DNA of 64,000 nt from Omphalotus guepiniiformis. Its lineage: Eukaryota; Basidiomycota; Agaricomycetes; Agaricales; Omphalotaceae. The stretch lies in the NCBI GenBank assembly GCA_028554645.1, contig JAQOOI010000018.1:186001-250000 (forward strand), read 5' to 3'. Below, piece after piece: positions 21,590-34,215 of the stretch. Under the pieces are notes generated by a model. That model was given only the letters and a program-made list of their open reading frames with translations, was not told where the DNA came from and made no database searches. Within the stretch, counting starts at the first letter, position 1, and every line of letters begins with the position of its first letter. The translations under genes and the position numbers were made by a program.

Positions 21590-24500
21590 ATGGACGACGA
21601 CTTTGTAGAAACTTCCGATGTCGAAGAGCTTGAAGAGATTCGGGCACTTCGTGATCCATTCAGCTCCTCAAAGGATCAACTCTCCCCCAGGAAACATTTG
21701 ACAGTCGGTGCTATTTTGTTTCTCTCATGATTACACGTCTAACATCTTCAAGATCTTCACCCACCTCTCGCCGGAACCGACTACTTCAGAGACAGAACAG
21801 ACAGGAATATTCACTCCGGCTTCTCATTCTCGTTTCTCGACTCCTGCCACATTGTTCTCAACGGAGCTTCCATCAGAGAATCCAGTCTCTCCAGCAATTT
21901 CTTCCGATTTCCCAGAAAGCTCTCAGGACCCTCTACTACTTTGCGAAGCAGCCAAACACGAGGATCCGATTGAAGGGGACAATACCCGGGTGAATGATAA
22001 CTTACTTGCAGAGTCACCATCTCCTCCTGACCCTTCATCTACTTTAGCGCACTGTCGGCCCTCTTCACCTCTTGTCAAATGAAGATCAACCTTCTGAATT
22101 AGTTGAACTCATGCCGGTCGAGCATCTACCGAGCGAGGATGACTTATTGGACTTTGGTGGCGACTTTCAAACCCCCAGTTCTCCGCTATCATCTCCCCCT
22201 GCTCCCTCGCGATCGCCCTCCAAGCGTCCCCATTCCCGTTCGGCGACACATTCTCCCTACCAGTCTGTCGAGCAAGATTTGCCACTAATGTCTCCCCGCA
22301 ACCCGTCACCTGCACCTGTGATGGTAGAAGATGCTATTAGCGGTGCTAATCAATCACGATATCCATTGCGTGCGCGGAAAGCTCATCAGGAAAGACCATA
22401 TGAATATGATCGACGCAAATATAAACAAGAGTTGCGTCATAACCCCGAGGCTATCATCACGTTGCCTGTTGAGCGACGCCGGCACAGCGAGCACTACGAA
22501 GAGGAGGAGGAGTCGCAAGAACTGTACGATCTTCCCTCTGAGCGCTCTGAGGGTGAGGAGCAGGAGGATGCAGATCGAGGTAGTAGACGAGATTGGGTAG
22601 ATGACGAGCAGTTCAAAAATCCCTTCGACAGTCTGCTTCCAGATCTTCCAAGCTCTAGCGAAGACGAGGACATTAGTGCGCTCAGAAGGGAAGTAAGGAT
22701 ACAAAAGCGTGAAGCCAAGCGTGCTCAAGAACAGGGGAATAAGAAAGAGAAACAGCAGGCGAAGAACGCGTTTAAAGCGTCCCCGAAGAAAACAAACGTT
22801 CGACGCGCTGGCTCCTATCATGAATCCAAGGAGGTCAGTTCTTGGTCAATATCAATATTCTATTGATGCTGATCAAAACTGAAGCAAGGGGGCCGCACTC
22901 TATTCTCTTCCAATCCTCAAGTTTCAGGCCCCTCCAGACTTGCATCAGAAAGCTCACCACCTCAAGGTGTTGACAATCCGCATTCTTTCTCTGTTGATGA
23001 TGCAGGCCGCACAAGCAGAGTCGCACAGGCGCAATCTAGCAAGTACGACGATCTTTGGGCCGCGTCCCCCCGCAGTGGTTCTAGTCGAGTCGGCGACAAG
23101 CATTCCATGAATTTCACGAGGGATGGAGAGTCTTCTGAACCTCCCCTCAATTCTGACGAATTTTCTTTCAACACTCAAGACACGGCTATCGTTGTCGATG
23201 GCAACTCTGACTCAAGTGATTCAGATGAGGAAGATAAACAAGCCCGACGAAAACTTCGTTACTTAAAGCGCATGTACCCGAAGTTCATGTGGCCGATGCT
23301 GGAGGCAGGTAGCGCCCGGACTTCACAACCACCACCGCAACGTCGACGCGCAGAGCTATTATCTGACGACGATGACTTGCGTGAGCCAGTGCCTCGTCCA
23401 GGTCGAGCTCGAGCTAGCAAGCGTGGTGTGAGCCGACCGATAGTGGACATAAAAGGCGACAGTGAAAGCTCGGACGAGAATAATGAGCCTGCGCTCCCTC
23501 GACATTCTCCCTCGAATTTGGCCTCCTCCCTGTTTTCTGATCATGAATCATCACCTCCTGCACCCATTATCCCTCTGCCTCCTGGTTCTCATGAAATCAT
23601 CGAAATTTCAGATGACAGCGAAGGCGAGAGTAGCGCGGAAGATGCAGAAATAGACGACGAGGACCTACAGTGGTTTCTGCATACCGACAAACCACATGAT
23701 GACATGCATCGTTCTCGTTTGGCACGTGAAAGTCTAGTTGACTATATGCTTTCCAAGAACGTTTCTTTTAACAGGCGAAAGAAGGGCAAGAGGAAAGCTA
23801 GGGATGAGTCTCCTGCCACAAGACGCAGTAGATCTAAAAAACCGCGTTACAAGTATGATATCGTGACAGCGGGTAACGGTGGAGGGCAACAAACTATTCT
23901 TTCATTCAATAGACCACATCGACCCAAGGATGATGCTAGGAGCGAACTCACCCCGAGATCCCCCTCTCCGGCCCTTTCTCCTCCAATTTCGCGCACGAGA
24001 GTGGGCCGAGAGGATGTTATGAATTGTGACAATGTTGCAGGCGGAGACTTCGTGAGGCCTCCCAGAGAATATACGGAAAAGTCATACCCGAAACAAAAGA
24101 CGTGGAAGGAGAAGCTCAAGGAACGCAAGGAACGCGCTAAGACGCACGATGTTTACGTTGTTCAAGCTGAAGGCGGCGTCCGTTTAACGAACGGTCTACG
24201 AGAGCCTGATGAGATGAAGACTCGCAGGATACGGCGACGCAAGCATGTTCGTGTATTTCAAATTGACGATAAAGACAAGGATTTCTGCAACGCGATAACG
24301 TCTTCCTCTCTGGACATTTGCGCTAAACCTCCTACTTTACCTGGTTGCGAACGGGCCCGGCGAGTTGTTCCGCTGGAGTCAGATCTTCCAGCGACCTTCC
24401 AAAATGGCCAAACTTCTGATAGCGACGCTTTCTGCGCGGCCTCCAAACTTAACATACCAGCCTTACACCCTGGTGTTTCTTTTGGGAAATCTACATTCAT

Positions 24501-27500
24501 CGGCAGAGGTCTATTGCATGAGCTGCTGCAGCGGAGTCGCCAGCATCCTACTATCGATGGCACATGCCGTGTCCGTGACTTCGAATTCGGGCCTGATGTC
24601 ACCATTTCTCAGTTTGAAGGGCTCCTGCCCCGAATTTGTGCCGCTTTGATCAAGTTTGCTACAGATCTACCCAACGACGACGACAATGACGAGCTGCGGG
24701 AGTGGGAGATCGTTATGCGCAAGACTTGCGAGTTGCTGTCATGGCTTCTGTCCACTACACAAGACTATGATCTGGCACACCTGAAGAACATTGTCCACCA
24801 GCAGCTAAAGAGCATGGTGTCTCGGTTGCGAGCTGCAGCTTTTACCAGATCCTCAATGGACCTCACAACGTTGAGTGTCTGCTGGTTCTCGGTCGTATTG
24901 TCCTTGCACGTATCGGGGTCATCTCCTAACCAGATACTGCGAGAGCCGTGCGAGGTTTTGATACATTATTTACTCGAGTATGGCCTTGATAGGACTATGT
25001 CGTTCTTTCAAGGCTCAGGGCGAACCTTTGATTCGTCTTCGTTGGCTCAGCGTACGGCTGAACTATGGGTTTGTGTCATACAGGTGATGTATGATGGCTT
25101 CAACAAAGAAGATTCAGATCTAGCACAAACAGATATGTTTTGGTTGATGGTCCGTACGGACATCGAGTCTCGTATCACCCAGAAAACAAAGTTACAAGGC
25201 AGTGAGTTGATCTGGCATACAGTCTTCTCTTTGTGTGCCTTGTCCCAGTTCTCCGCCGGAGGTGTCGCTACATCCACACCTCGACTTCCCGCCGCTTGGA
25301 ACATAGTGGAACTTGCATTCAAACAAATCCGACTCACAGTTGACGCCAACATCGAAGAACGGTTAGAGTCTTCTGCGTTGGAAAAACGAGATAGATATCT
25401 TGCGTTGGTCATCTCCCGCTCCTTCCATCTCGTCAACCGGTGCAAGTGGAAATTGGACAATGCATCACCGATGTTGAGTGCCTTGGCGAAAATATTCCAG
25501 AGTCGTAGGTACGGAAATCTTCGACATGAACGCCCCGATTTTCCAGAATTCCTGCGTACACAAACTTGGGAGCAATGCAACCAGTACAATCGTCGGGATC
25601 CTTCCTTTGTTCTCTTTTTGAAACTCGTCATCCAGGCCGTGAAAACAGTAAGCTCGCTGCTGGAGGTCCAGATGAACTCGAAAGTCAACAAACTATTATC
25701 TTTTATCATACCGGTTGGTGCACTCCCTTTTTCGCGAGCGAAGCTCCCGACCGAGCACGAGCTCTCAATGTTGTACAACCGCATCGCTGCAGTTGCTGTC
25801 ACTCTCCATCTGCGCCCTCAAGAACAGGAGATTCGGGTGAGACAAGCGCACGAATATGCCAAGTTCGAAGACTCCAGTTTCATGGCTCGTTTAGCGAGTA
25901 TACGCAGTCTTAATTTCTTGACGCAGATCGTAGTGCTCGAGAGGGAGCCCCTGAGCAAGGAGGTGTTAACATGGTTCATGGAGATAGCGGACGTTCTCTT
26001 GGGCGAGTTTAAAGAACTGAGGGCCGATCTAAGTACCGCGCAAGGTCAAGTTGGCCGTAATCGCGACCACGTCCTTTTTCTCATATCCATGCTTCTTGGC
26101 GCCGTTCGGCATGTCATGAATGCTCATCGCGACTCTGGATCAGGTGCTATTTATCCAGATCCTGCCTTACTCGGTGGGTGAAATTTTTCCTTTAAAGGGG
26201 TGGTAAGGTGATAACTACTTCATTGTGGTGGCATAAGACTCCATCAGGAAAATATATAATGACAGTGGCCTTACGCAAAACCCGAAGGTGGCTCGGGAGC
26301 TTCATGGTGTAGTACGCAGTTTTCTCGCCGTAAGAGCAGCTCTAGTTCCTCCTCAGAGACCTTCCATTGCTGTTGATGAGGAAGAAAGCCAGGAAAGTCA
26401 GGACGACTGGGATGCGTTGTTGAATGACCCTCAGTTCTTGTCTGGTATGGAAGGTACACCTTTGGATTCCTATCGAGAGAAGGACAAGCAGGCATCTAAT
26501 GTGAGCAAACCACGTTTGTTTCTTTCAAATATGTGCTAACACGTGCTTGGACAGGCCTTGAAGAGTATAACCTGGACACTCTTTCGTCGTCTGAACCGGT
26601 ACTTCGAACAGCCTTACCCGAGCAGCGAGGTTTCGCTTTCCAACCATTTCATGCGTGATATAGATGACTGGTTAGACACATGGCTGGAGTGTGCTAGTGT
26701 TGTAATTTCGTTGCGGCAAAGCTTCGTGAGTGTCATCTACGATTTAGTACAGGTTGGCTAACACCAAGGTGCCCTAGACATGGTATCATGCATGTTTCTC
26801 CTTGAGAGGCGATGCGTGGGGTAAGGTTGCGAACGTGAGATGGCGCCGGCGGCTAGATATACGGATTGTATACAGGGTTCTACAGCTGGATCCTGTGGCA
26901 TATCAGGTGAGCTTTGTCGGAATCATGCGGTGATGTTCTTTGACGTGTGGTTGCATGCACAGCAATATCGAGAAGAATTTCTTCAAACACTTTTTCAAGC
27001 TCTGGTACCGGAAGAGGTTACCATAGAGCATGAATTCCTGTCTCTGTTGTTCACGCTTGACAGAATGCAGCATCCTCTATTTCGGGGTCTACCTATTCCT
27101 GCGCCGGAGCCTATACAATCAAAAACACCGGATAGAGGCGCGTGTTCGCGAGTTGAATATAGATTTACCGCCGAACAGTTCCGTACATTAAGATTACCGA
27201 TCTTGCGAGGTGATCAAGTCTATTAATTTGCCGCAGGATCGTCGAACTCATGAGGAACATTTTAGGTATTTTGGCAAATATCGCCGCATCACTTGATAAT
27301 GCGGAGGTAACCAAAGATGAAACACACATCGCGGAGAACACGAGATACACTGCTTGGGTTATCGGCAAGTTGCTATCAGTAATGTCAGGCATACGCTCGG
27401 TGAGTGTGATGGCTGCTTTTGCAACGTTCCTACTAAAGTTTCTATTGCAAGACTTTGAAAGAGAACTCCGTAGAGCGTCGACAATACGACCTTACATGCA

Positions 27501-27595
27501 AGGAGGTCGTCAAAGCAGTGTGCGAAGAGCAACCGAAAATTCGAGCCTTGCACCAGATGGAATACTGGGCAGCCTGGGGGACAAGTTTGGGATGA
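21590..27595 (+). CDS. MUS7: Mus7/Mms22-family DNA repair and replication-fork protein (multi-exon)
   Basis: Mms22 (yeast) and Mus7 (fission yeast) act with the Rtt101-Mms1 type cullin ligase in recovery of damaged replication forks. The long N-terminal half is acidic and disordered (SEGEEQEDADRG, DSDEEDKQARRK). It holds the family signature SRYPLRARKAHQERPYEYDR followed by RRKYKQELR near 22,350-22,440. The large uninterrupted part (23,107-26,181) contains the helical domain with LAKIFQSRRYGNLRHERPDF and FLRTQTWEQCNQYNRRDPSF. Further exons follow to a stop at 27595. Introns that restore the frame were seen at about 21,992-22,046, 22,840-22,884 (site approximate), 26,178-26,247 and 27,400-27,451; the last gives the ending ALHQMEYWAAWGTSLG. 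The first intron near 21,710 has two possible acceptors. Assignment rests on the motif and layout, not on an alignment. Confidence 0.8.
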
Positions 27596-28706
27596 ACTGC
27601 AATTGATCCGCGCATGAAGGTCACTTGAGACGATGGGACGTGAGATGGCATTCAGAACGTTGTACTGTACGTACGTTAGGAGCATAACTTTGACCCTCAA
27701 AGTACGATCACCAGGAGACTGGCAGGAGAGAATGATAGGAATACTGGGCCCCTAGGAAGGTGAAGAGGAAAACATGTGCTGTGACTGCTGATGTTTGGTA
27801 TATTGACTGGCGAAGGGTACGTGTCTTGTACACCATTCAACATGTCGCTATATAGCTTTCATCAGATTGCAGATGATCACATGGGGGGGTCGTGGTAGCT
27901 TTAGCCAACGGAACATGGGAACCTCGAAGCAAGAGCGGAGGTCGTAGAAGCAGTGCTAGGAATACTTGCCCTTGCATATCTAAGTTCGAGGCGGGGTGGA
28001 ATGTATTGAGTGGGGTCAAGAAGCATATTCTAGGAAGGTTTCTGGTACGATATGCCAGCGGAAATGAAACGATTTAACCTGGGACCTGGCTTATGAGCTT
28101 CGGATCTTGGACGCCGCGGCTATTGAGCGTTTGTTCACTCGATTTCGCCGAGTATCCTCCAATTAAGTATGAGTGGCAATCATAAGTTTTAGTTACAGAG
28201 AGTGATTGCCCTCGAAGGGAGATGATAAGTACAATGCATGCAAGAGCGCGCTCGGAGCTTGTGATATGTACATACACATACATGATATGGCAGCCACTGG
28301 GTAAGCGACAAAAGATACACATTGATACGGCAGGGTAGTCACGTTAGGGAGAGAAATAAAGTAAGTATCTGGCTTGTGGACTAATCATCAGACGCCAATC
28401 CCGTAAACCCAAATTAAGAGCATTATGAAAAGAACAAGGTTGCATATGAAGAAAACAAGCCCCCACAGTGGTGGTGGTGGTAAAGAATCGCACGATGGGG
28501 AGCGTCACAAAACGCCTTGGTAATTCCGAGGTCCAAATCCGCCATGGGAGTGGCAGACTCGCCCGCGTCGAATAACAAAAGTCACGATCATGAGCCTCCA
28601 GCTATGGATAGCAAAGTCGTCCACGCGACAACTGCCCCTCGGATACTGTATGAGGTGGTTATAGATGTGTTCACGGAGAGAGAGAACAGAGGGAAGCATA
28701 CCGTGT
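27596..28706. other. Intergenic region, no gene seen
   Basis: About 1.1 kb between the Mus7-like stop and the small minus-strand ORF. Open frames are short, lie on both strands and carry no recognisable domain. A short GGT-rich stretch lies at about 28,465-28,480. I see no RNA gene. Confidence 0.5.
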
Positions 28707-28985
28707 CTACGAGGCGTATTTCTTTGGAGGGGTCGGAGTAGACTGGGGTTTCTTCCTGAGAATATCGTCGAGGTCAGGAGATGAAGCGCCCTGACGAAAT
28801 GGTACAAAGACGGGCTTTGGATGAGACAGAGAGGTACCCGGTGAGGGCTGAGGAGACAAGTAGCTGGGAGTGGAAGAGGCAGTGCTACTAGGAGGGTTGG
28901 GCTGGCGCAGTTGAGGAGGAGAGGAGTAGCTGGTGAAAGGATGGACAGCAAAAGGATCAAATTTCTTAGGAAGAGGAGAATCCAT
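28707..28985 (-). CDS. Small proline/serine-rich protein (92 aa), not recognised
   Basis: Single-exon ORF starting MDSPLPKKFDPFAVHPF and ending TPTPPKKYAS. Composition is Pro/Ser-rich with two basic ends (PLPKKF, LRKKPQSTPTPPKK); no signal peptide or membrane segment. The start codon is 464 nt from the divergent IFH1-like ATG, with a CACGTG box between, which is the spacing of a real promoter. An overlapping longer frame (28,505-28,960) on the same strand looks like a shadow. A coding role is likely but function is unknown. Confidence 0.5.
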   Translation of the reverse strand: MDSPLPKKFDPFAVHPFTSYSSPPQLRQPNPPSSTASSTPSYLSPQPSPGTSLSHPKPVFVPFRQGASSPDLDDILRKKPQSTPTPPKKYAS

Positions 28986-29109
28986 TTCGTGAACTGGGGA
29001 AATTAGAAGGGACAGACGAGTGAATTTATAGTTTTAGGAGATACTTACTCAATACTTACTCGCGGAGAGTGCACCTCGCAGATGACCGCGCGCAGAACAG
29101 ACACCGTGG

Positions 29110-29115
29110 CACGTG
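29110..29115. promoter_or_regulatory. CACGTG E-box in a divergent promoter
   Basis: CACGTG (GGCACGTGACTG) between the small minus-strand ORF (ATG 28985) and the plus-strand acidic protein (ATG 29449). The plus gene also appears to have a 5' UTR intron, with a donor at about 29,291 and an acceptor shortly before 29,423. Confidence 0.4.
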
Positions 29116-29448
29116 ACTGATGTACCTGTTGCCGTGTGAGTGAAATCAGATTTAATTTTAGTTTTCTGCCACTCTCTCCTTCCCTCCATCGCAAGTGGCG
29201 GATTCGCCACCTATTTCCTCGTTTTTTGCTCGCAATCCTGGAGTATTTTACCTGCTACCCATGTCAAAATGGCCAGAAATCAAGACTTACGTGAGTATCT
29301 TCCAAATTTCATCTTGTCGTGCGAGCCGGCTCCGGAATGTCATGCGCAACTTTTTACCCTGCAGTGCTTCCTGCCTTTTCTTTCACCTTCTGTCTTCTGA
29401 TATTATCGCTCTTTTATCGCAGTCAATCAGATCCAACACCCTTCCTTC

Positions 29449-32261
29449 ATGTCGCCTTCTCACCCCCATACCGTAGCCATCGTCGCAGACGACGACGACG
29501 ACAATGACATCTGTCCTGTGTGCGACGGCGAGTGCACCTGCTCCAACTATCATCCGACTCGCAGTACTAGTGCTGTTCCTCCCGATTCTCCTTCACGAGA
29601 CACTCCGAATCCTGTTCTCAAAATTAAACTACCCTCCAACTTGCTTCAAAAAAGAAAATCGCAGTCCGCACACGCCTCTGCTCGTGATGCTCTTCCTTCT
29701 ACTTCTGCTGCACTACCAAAACGGAGAGGTCGTCCTCCCAAGAACCCTGCACTCCGTGCCGCTCCTCCAGTAGCCGGACCTTCTCACCAGCGTCCAAAAC
29801 CAAAATCTACCATAAATCGCAACAAGCCGCCTCTGAACAAGTCCACTGCTCGAGCCAAATCTCTCAAAAAGCGAAAACGTGTAGATTCTAGCTCCAGCTC
29901 TTCTTCTGAGCTAACTGATCTAGATCTATTGTACTCTACCCATACATCTGCAGGCGGCAGCCATAATGGCTATGCCCATCATGATGATGACGACGACGCA
30001 CACTCTGTCCAGTTTCCAACATTCGTCTCTGCTATCTCCTCTGCCTCGTCTTCTGGATCAGACACTGCTTCTCTGTCAGGATTTGAGACTGACTCCTCCA
30101 TCGAAGCCGAAGAGGAAAGCTTCATACGTGCCGAAGAACGCGCTCGTGTGCGCCGCGAGTTATTCAATGGCGCAGGCGAAGAGAGCTTGCAGAAACGGAG
30201 AGATAACAACTGGGTTATAAGACCCAGGAAAAGGAGCGTCGGCACACCCAGTGATGCCGACAACATGGACGTGGACACTGATGCGACTGATGATGATGAC
30301 GATGAAGACGACGATGAAGACGATGATGAAGGCGACGACGACGAACCGGATGGTGACGAAACAGAGGACACCGACGTTCGGGCCAGTTATCGTTATGCTG
30401 GTCTCGTCACCGCGTGGTCCGAGGATGACGAAGAGTCTAGTTTTGATGCCGATCTTTTTTTTGCCAACCTCTCTGACAATGAATCTCGTTCGTCAGGCTC
30501 TTCAACCCAGAGCGATGATGGCGATGATGGTGATCATTCCGACCTTGACTTCGATCTCCAAGAGTCAGCTGCCAGTCTCATTCCCCACATTCGTCAAGGC
30601 GTTGGTATCGGTGTTCCCAACCTTCCGTTCGAAGTCGCTGAGGGCTGGGACGGTCAAGTTGTATTCACCAATGGCCTCGGCGAGTCCCCATCACAAAGCA
30701 ATTTTCATGGACTGCTCGAAGCCAATTTTATGCCATCCGGGCCAGAGGTTTCGCCCTCCCCTGGTCCCGATGGAGATATTGATATGGCATCTACCACTGA
30801 TGCTGATGAAGAAGGATACGAGCAAGACGTGGGTCTAGATACTGCCGAGGCTGAGGGCGAGGGCGACACGACGGACGAAGAACTCGTGGGAGAAGACAAT
30901 TTACCAAACGAACGTGCAATGAGGTTGTTCAACACGCCGTTCTCTTTCAGTAATGTCTCGGCAATCAACCCTATGTCTACCATGAGTCCCGTAGCCAGTC
31001 CCGGTGGCGTGCCCAAAGCGAATTCCTTGTTCGGAGCATCCAACTTGGACATTCCTAAGCCTGCTGACATTCTATCCGGTAAACTCGCGTATTGGGGCCC
31101 TGATGATCATACAGAAGACCTTGACGAAGAAGAGGAAGAGAGCACCATTCAGAAGGAGCGAAGGGAGAAGGAAAAGGAAGCAAGGGGCGGTCTTCCTAGA
31201 GCGGGACAGTTTGAAGTTGCTGAAAGGATGAGGCAAGCGGTTATTAAAGATGGTCATAGGGACGTGCCGTCATCATATCCGAGATACAATTCTACGCGTC
31301 GCGGCAGGGGTGTGAAGAGCATGTCTCTCTCCATCTCGCACTCGAGTAGAACAAGTGGGGTATGTGCATTCATTTGTCCCGGAAGTGGTGGGAGGTCAAA
31401 TCAAGTGAAAACTGACTGGTATTTTCTCATTTTTTGTAGTTTGAGACCCTACTACGCCAGTCGTTTCAAAGTGTTTCTGTTAGACCGTCTTCACTTCCTC
31501 CTTCGTCTCGCGACTCCTTTTCTCCATCTGCCGTCGTTTCATCGACAAGCGAAATGCCGGCAGATATGGACTTCACCCCTTGCGCCAGTGTCATCTCTAC
31601 TGAAGCTGAGGTTGAAGAACCGTCTACACATCCCCTTGCCATTGATCTAGATGATGTTCTCGATGCCTCATTCCTCACTGCGTCAGACCACGTCGAATCC
31701 TCCGATGTTGGCACGGTTGATTATATTCCCGGTGCTAAGCTTGATGAGAGCTCGAATATGGAGGCGCGGGAACATATCAAAAACTTGAATAGGTGGGATG
31801 TCATCTCCGTTGGTGCATTCCGCAAGACACGCGAGAATGGCTTGAGCGACGGTGCTGCGGGCTGGGTTTCAGATTCAGGGGCCGAATATGCTGCACACGG
31901 GAACGGCATCAAGAGCAGTCCATTGAGCACTATGCTCTGGCATCACAGACACGGCGGTATGTCCAAACAACAGCGTAATCTGGCTACCGTCTACACCATG
32001 TCACCCGAACTTGGCCCGTTGAAAGATGGAGATCGCACACCGACGGACCCTCCCCCGAAACAGAATCGATCTCCATTCAACAACAAGACTCGTAAGGAGC
32101 TAAGGAAAGAGAGGAAACTGAAGCGGAAAAGTTATGGACCAGCCAGTCATCAACCACATCATCATCACCACCACCACCACCATCCGAATTCAAAGTCGCG
32201 CAGTACGGGTTCGTCCCAGAGAACAAATTTTTTTCATGCGGTGCCTTCACTTAGCATTTAA
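29449..32261 (+). CDS. Large acidic nuclear protein, possibly IFH1/CRF1-like (910 aa, 2 exons)
   Basis: Exon 1 is 29449-31359 and exon 2 is 31440-32261; total 911 codons. A short cysteine motif ICPVCDGECTCSNYH lies near residues 21-35. It is followed by an AT-hook-like KRRGRPPKNP, basic and serine clusters, long Asp/Glu runs (about residues 280-305), and DLFFANLSDNES, which resembles the acidic patch of IFH1/CRF1 proteins, the Fhl1-binding regulators of ribosomal-protein genes. The C-terminal exon has LNRWDVISVGAFRKTREN, KTRKELRKERKLKRK and a run of 9-10 histidines. The overall look is of a disordered nuclear transcription regulator. The IFH1/CRF1 link is an inference from motif resemblance only. 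Confidence 0.7.
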
Positions 32262-32803
32262 TTGATGGGAAAAAAATAGTCTTGTTTCTTTAAACACCTT
32301 TCTTGGACAGGAGGGACAAACGGGTTACACGATGTAGAATGTCATCGCGTGATTATCGCATTGTTTTTTTTTTTTTTGCTTTCGATTCTTTGCTACAACC
32401 ACTTTTCTGTTACTCTTTCACTCAGCATCATCATCTTCACGGTTTCTTCAAACATATGTATCACTTGTCATCTTCTCGCTTCAAAAACTTGCGCTGATCT
32501 AGCGACCACACTCATCCATCCTCATCCCACTTCTTCCTATTCGCACTCTACATTCACGTAGACATTGGCACGTCTGATTTCATGTATCTATGTACATCCC
32601 CACGAATTGACATTTATATTGAATTTAATACCGACGCGTGCATGTTTATTTCAGGCGGAGCTTGAAAGCGCGACAGGATTGTTGACGCGTCTCGACTGTC
32701 TTTCTTTAGACTTTCTCTTTCACTCTCTTGAGCCACCAGAACATTCCCCTCCTGTTGTCGTTGTGCCCGTCACCGAGATAAATCTACACAACAGTATAAC
32801 AAG
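32262..32803. other. Intergenic region and PCNA promoter
   Basis: 542 nt, T-rich near 32,360-32,380 (a run of about 14 T). Short open frames here show no domain. The last 150 nt, pyrimidine-rich with CACCGAG just before the ATG, should be the PCNA promoter and leader. Confidence 0.45.
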
Positions 32804-34215
32804 ATGCTCGAAGCTAAGCTTGCTGAGGCCAGTGTGTTAAAGAAGTTACTTGATGGTTAGTAGCGCGTCAGCTTCTATCGTTTTCTTGTTTTCTTGCTCT
32901 ATTTCTGATCGTTCACGCCACAGCTATCAAGGAACTTGTCACTGACGCCAATTTTGAATGCTCCGAGGAAGGTATCAATTTACAAGCCATGGACAACTCC
33001 CACGTTGCGCTCGTTGCAGTCAAACTCCAGCAAGCTGGATTTAAAAAGTACCGCTGTGATAGGCCAATGCCCTTGGGTGTCAACATCGGAAGCCTGACGA
33101 AGGTGCTCAAGTGTGCGAAGGATGATGATATCTGTACACTCAAGGCAAATGATGAGGCCGACGTATTGAATCTTGTTTATGAAGCCAAGAGTAAGTGATG
33201 TGCTTTCTTCAACTGTTTCTTCTTCATTTCAATTGTTCGACGCGTTAGATTCTGATAGAATTTCTTCCTACGACCTAAAGTTGATGGATATTGACTCTGA
33301 CACGCTCGGTATCCCGAAAACATCCTACGAAGCTCGCGTCGTACTCTCTTCCGCCGAATTTACGCGCATTGTGCGCGACCTGTCCTTGCTCGGTGACTCT
33401 GTTCGCATTGAAGTTAGCAAAGAAGGAGTTCGCTTCGCTAGTGATGGAGAGGCCGCCAACGGCAGCGTACTTCTTAAAGGTCGGGGTGAAATCGGAAAGG
33501 TAGAAAGAGGGCCGAAAGGAGATGACGAAGATGACGAGGAAGAGGGAGACGACGCCGGAGAGGAGGGGCAGAAAGTAAAGCAAGAGAAGACAGCAGATGA
33601 AGAAGATGAAAGACCTAGGGATGAGGATGGCGAGGACGAGGAGGAGACTGCCCCGAAGAAGAAAGCTTCTGAAACGAAGATTAAGAAGGAGAGGACAGGT
33701 GATGACGACGATGTAGAGATGGATAATGATGACGGCGAGGATGAAGCTGAGCCCGAAGAAGAGGACGAGGATGACGAAGAGAGTGATGGGAAGAAGAGGA
33801 AGAAAAAGGTTTGCATCATTCTCCTTGATAGTAAAAATGCTAATGAATGATGAGTTAACAGTCCAGGTCGTCTCCAAAACCTTCCAAGAAGGCAAAGACA
33901 TCTAAGAAAGGCAAAGCGAAGGCAAAGGCTGATAACTCGGATGACGAGGACGATGGGGAGTTGGTCGTGATACAGATGAACTCGCACGTTTCCTTGACAT
34001 TTTCGCTCAAATACCTGGTGAATTTCAGCAAAAGTGCAAGTTTGGTGAGGAAAGTGGAGTTATTTATGAGCAACGATGTTCCATTGCTGGTACGTTGATT
34101 TGACCTGTTTCATGGCGTGAAGCTGATGTTTAAACAAACGGGTGGAAAGGTTTCTTATGATTTTGGCCAAGGACATATCCGGTACTATCTTGCGCCAAAG
34201 ATTGGCGATGATTGA
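32804..34215 (+). CDS. POL30: PCNA sliding clamp with a ~135-aa charged insertion (390 aa, 5 exons)
   Basis: DNA polymerase processivity clamp. Exons: 32804-32855, 32924-33190, 33249-33808, 33862-34089, 34150-34215; total 391 codons, against about 258 aa for usual PCNA. Normal features: N-terminal MLEAKLAEASVLKKLLDAIK, DNA-facing LQAMDNSHVALVAVKL, SSYDLKLMDIDSDTLGIP, RIVRDLSLLGDSVRIEVSK and the C-terminal HIRYYLAPKIGDD. Between EIGKV (about residue 191) and LVVIQMNSHVSLTFSLKYL (about residue 327) lies an insertion of Asp/Glu runs, then Lys-rich NLS-like segments (KKRKKK, PSKKAKTSKKGKAKAK), then more acid. It sits at the loop that is EEE-rich in other PCNAs, in the second domain. One intron lies inside the insertion, and all flanking strands are intact, so the clamp fold should be preserved. 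Confidence 0.93.

Noticed and set aside
25047..25802. 251-aa minus-strand ORF
   Set aside because: Antisense to the helical domain of the Mus7-like gene, with cysteine/serine-rich chance composition.
29979..30838. Overlapping Ser-rich (minus) and Met/Thr-rich (plus) ORFs
   Set aside because: Shadow frames of the Asp/Glu-rich part of the large acidic protein, caused by GAT/GAC repeats.
33325..33987. 220-aa minus-strand ORF, Ser/Pro-rich
   Set aside because: Exact antisense of the acidic insertion of PCNA; the polyserine comes from GAA/GAC-rich coding DNA on the other strand.
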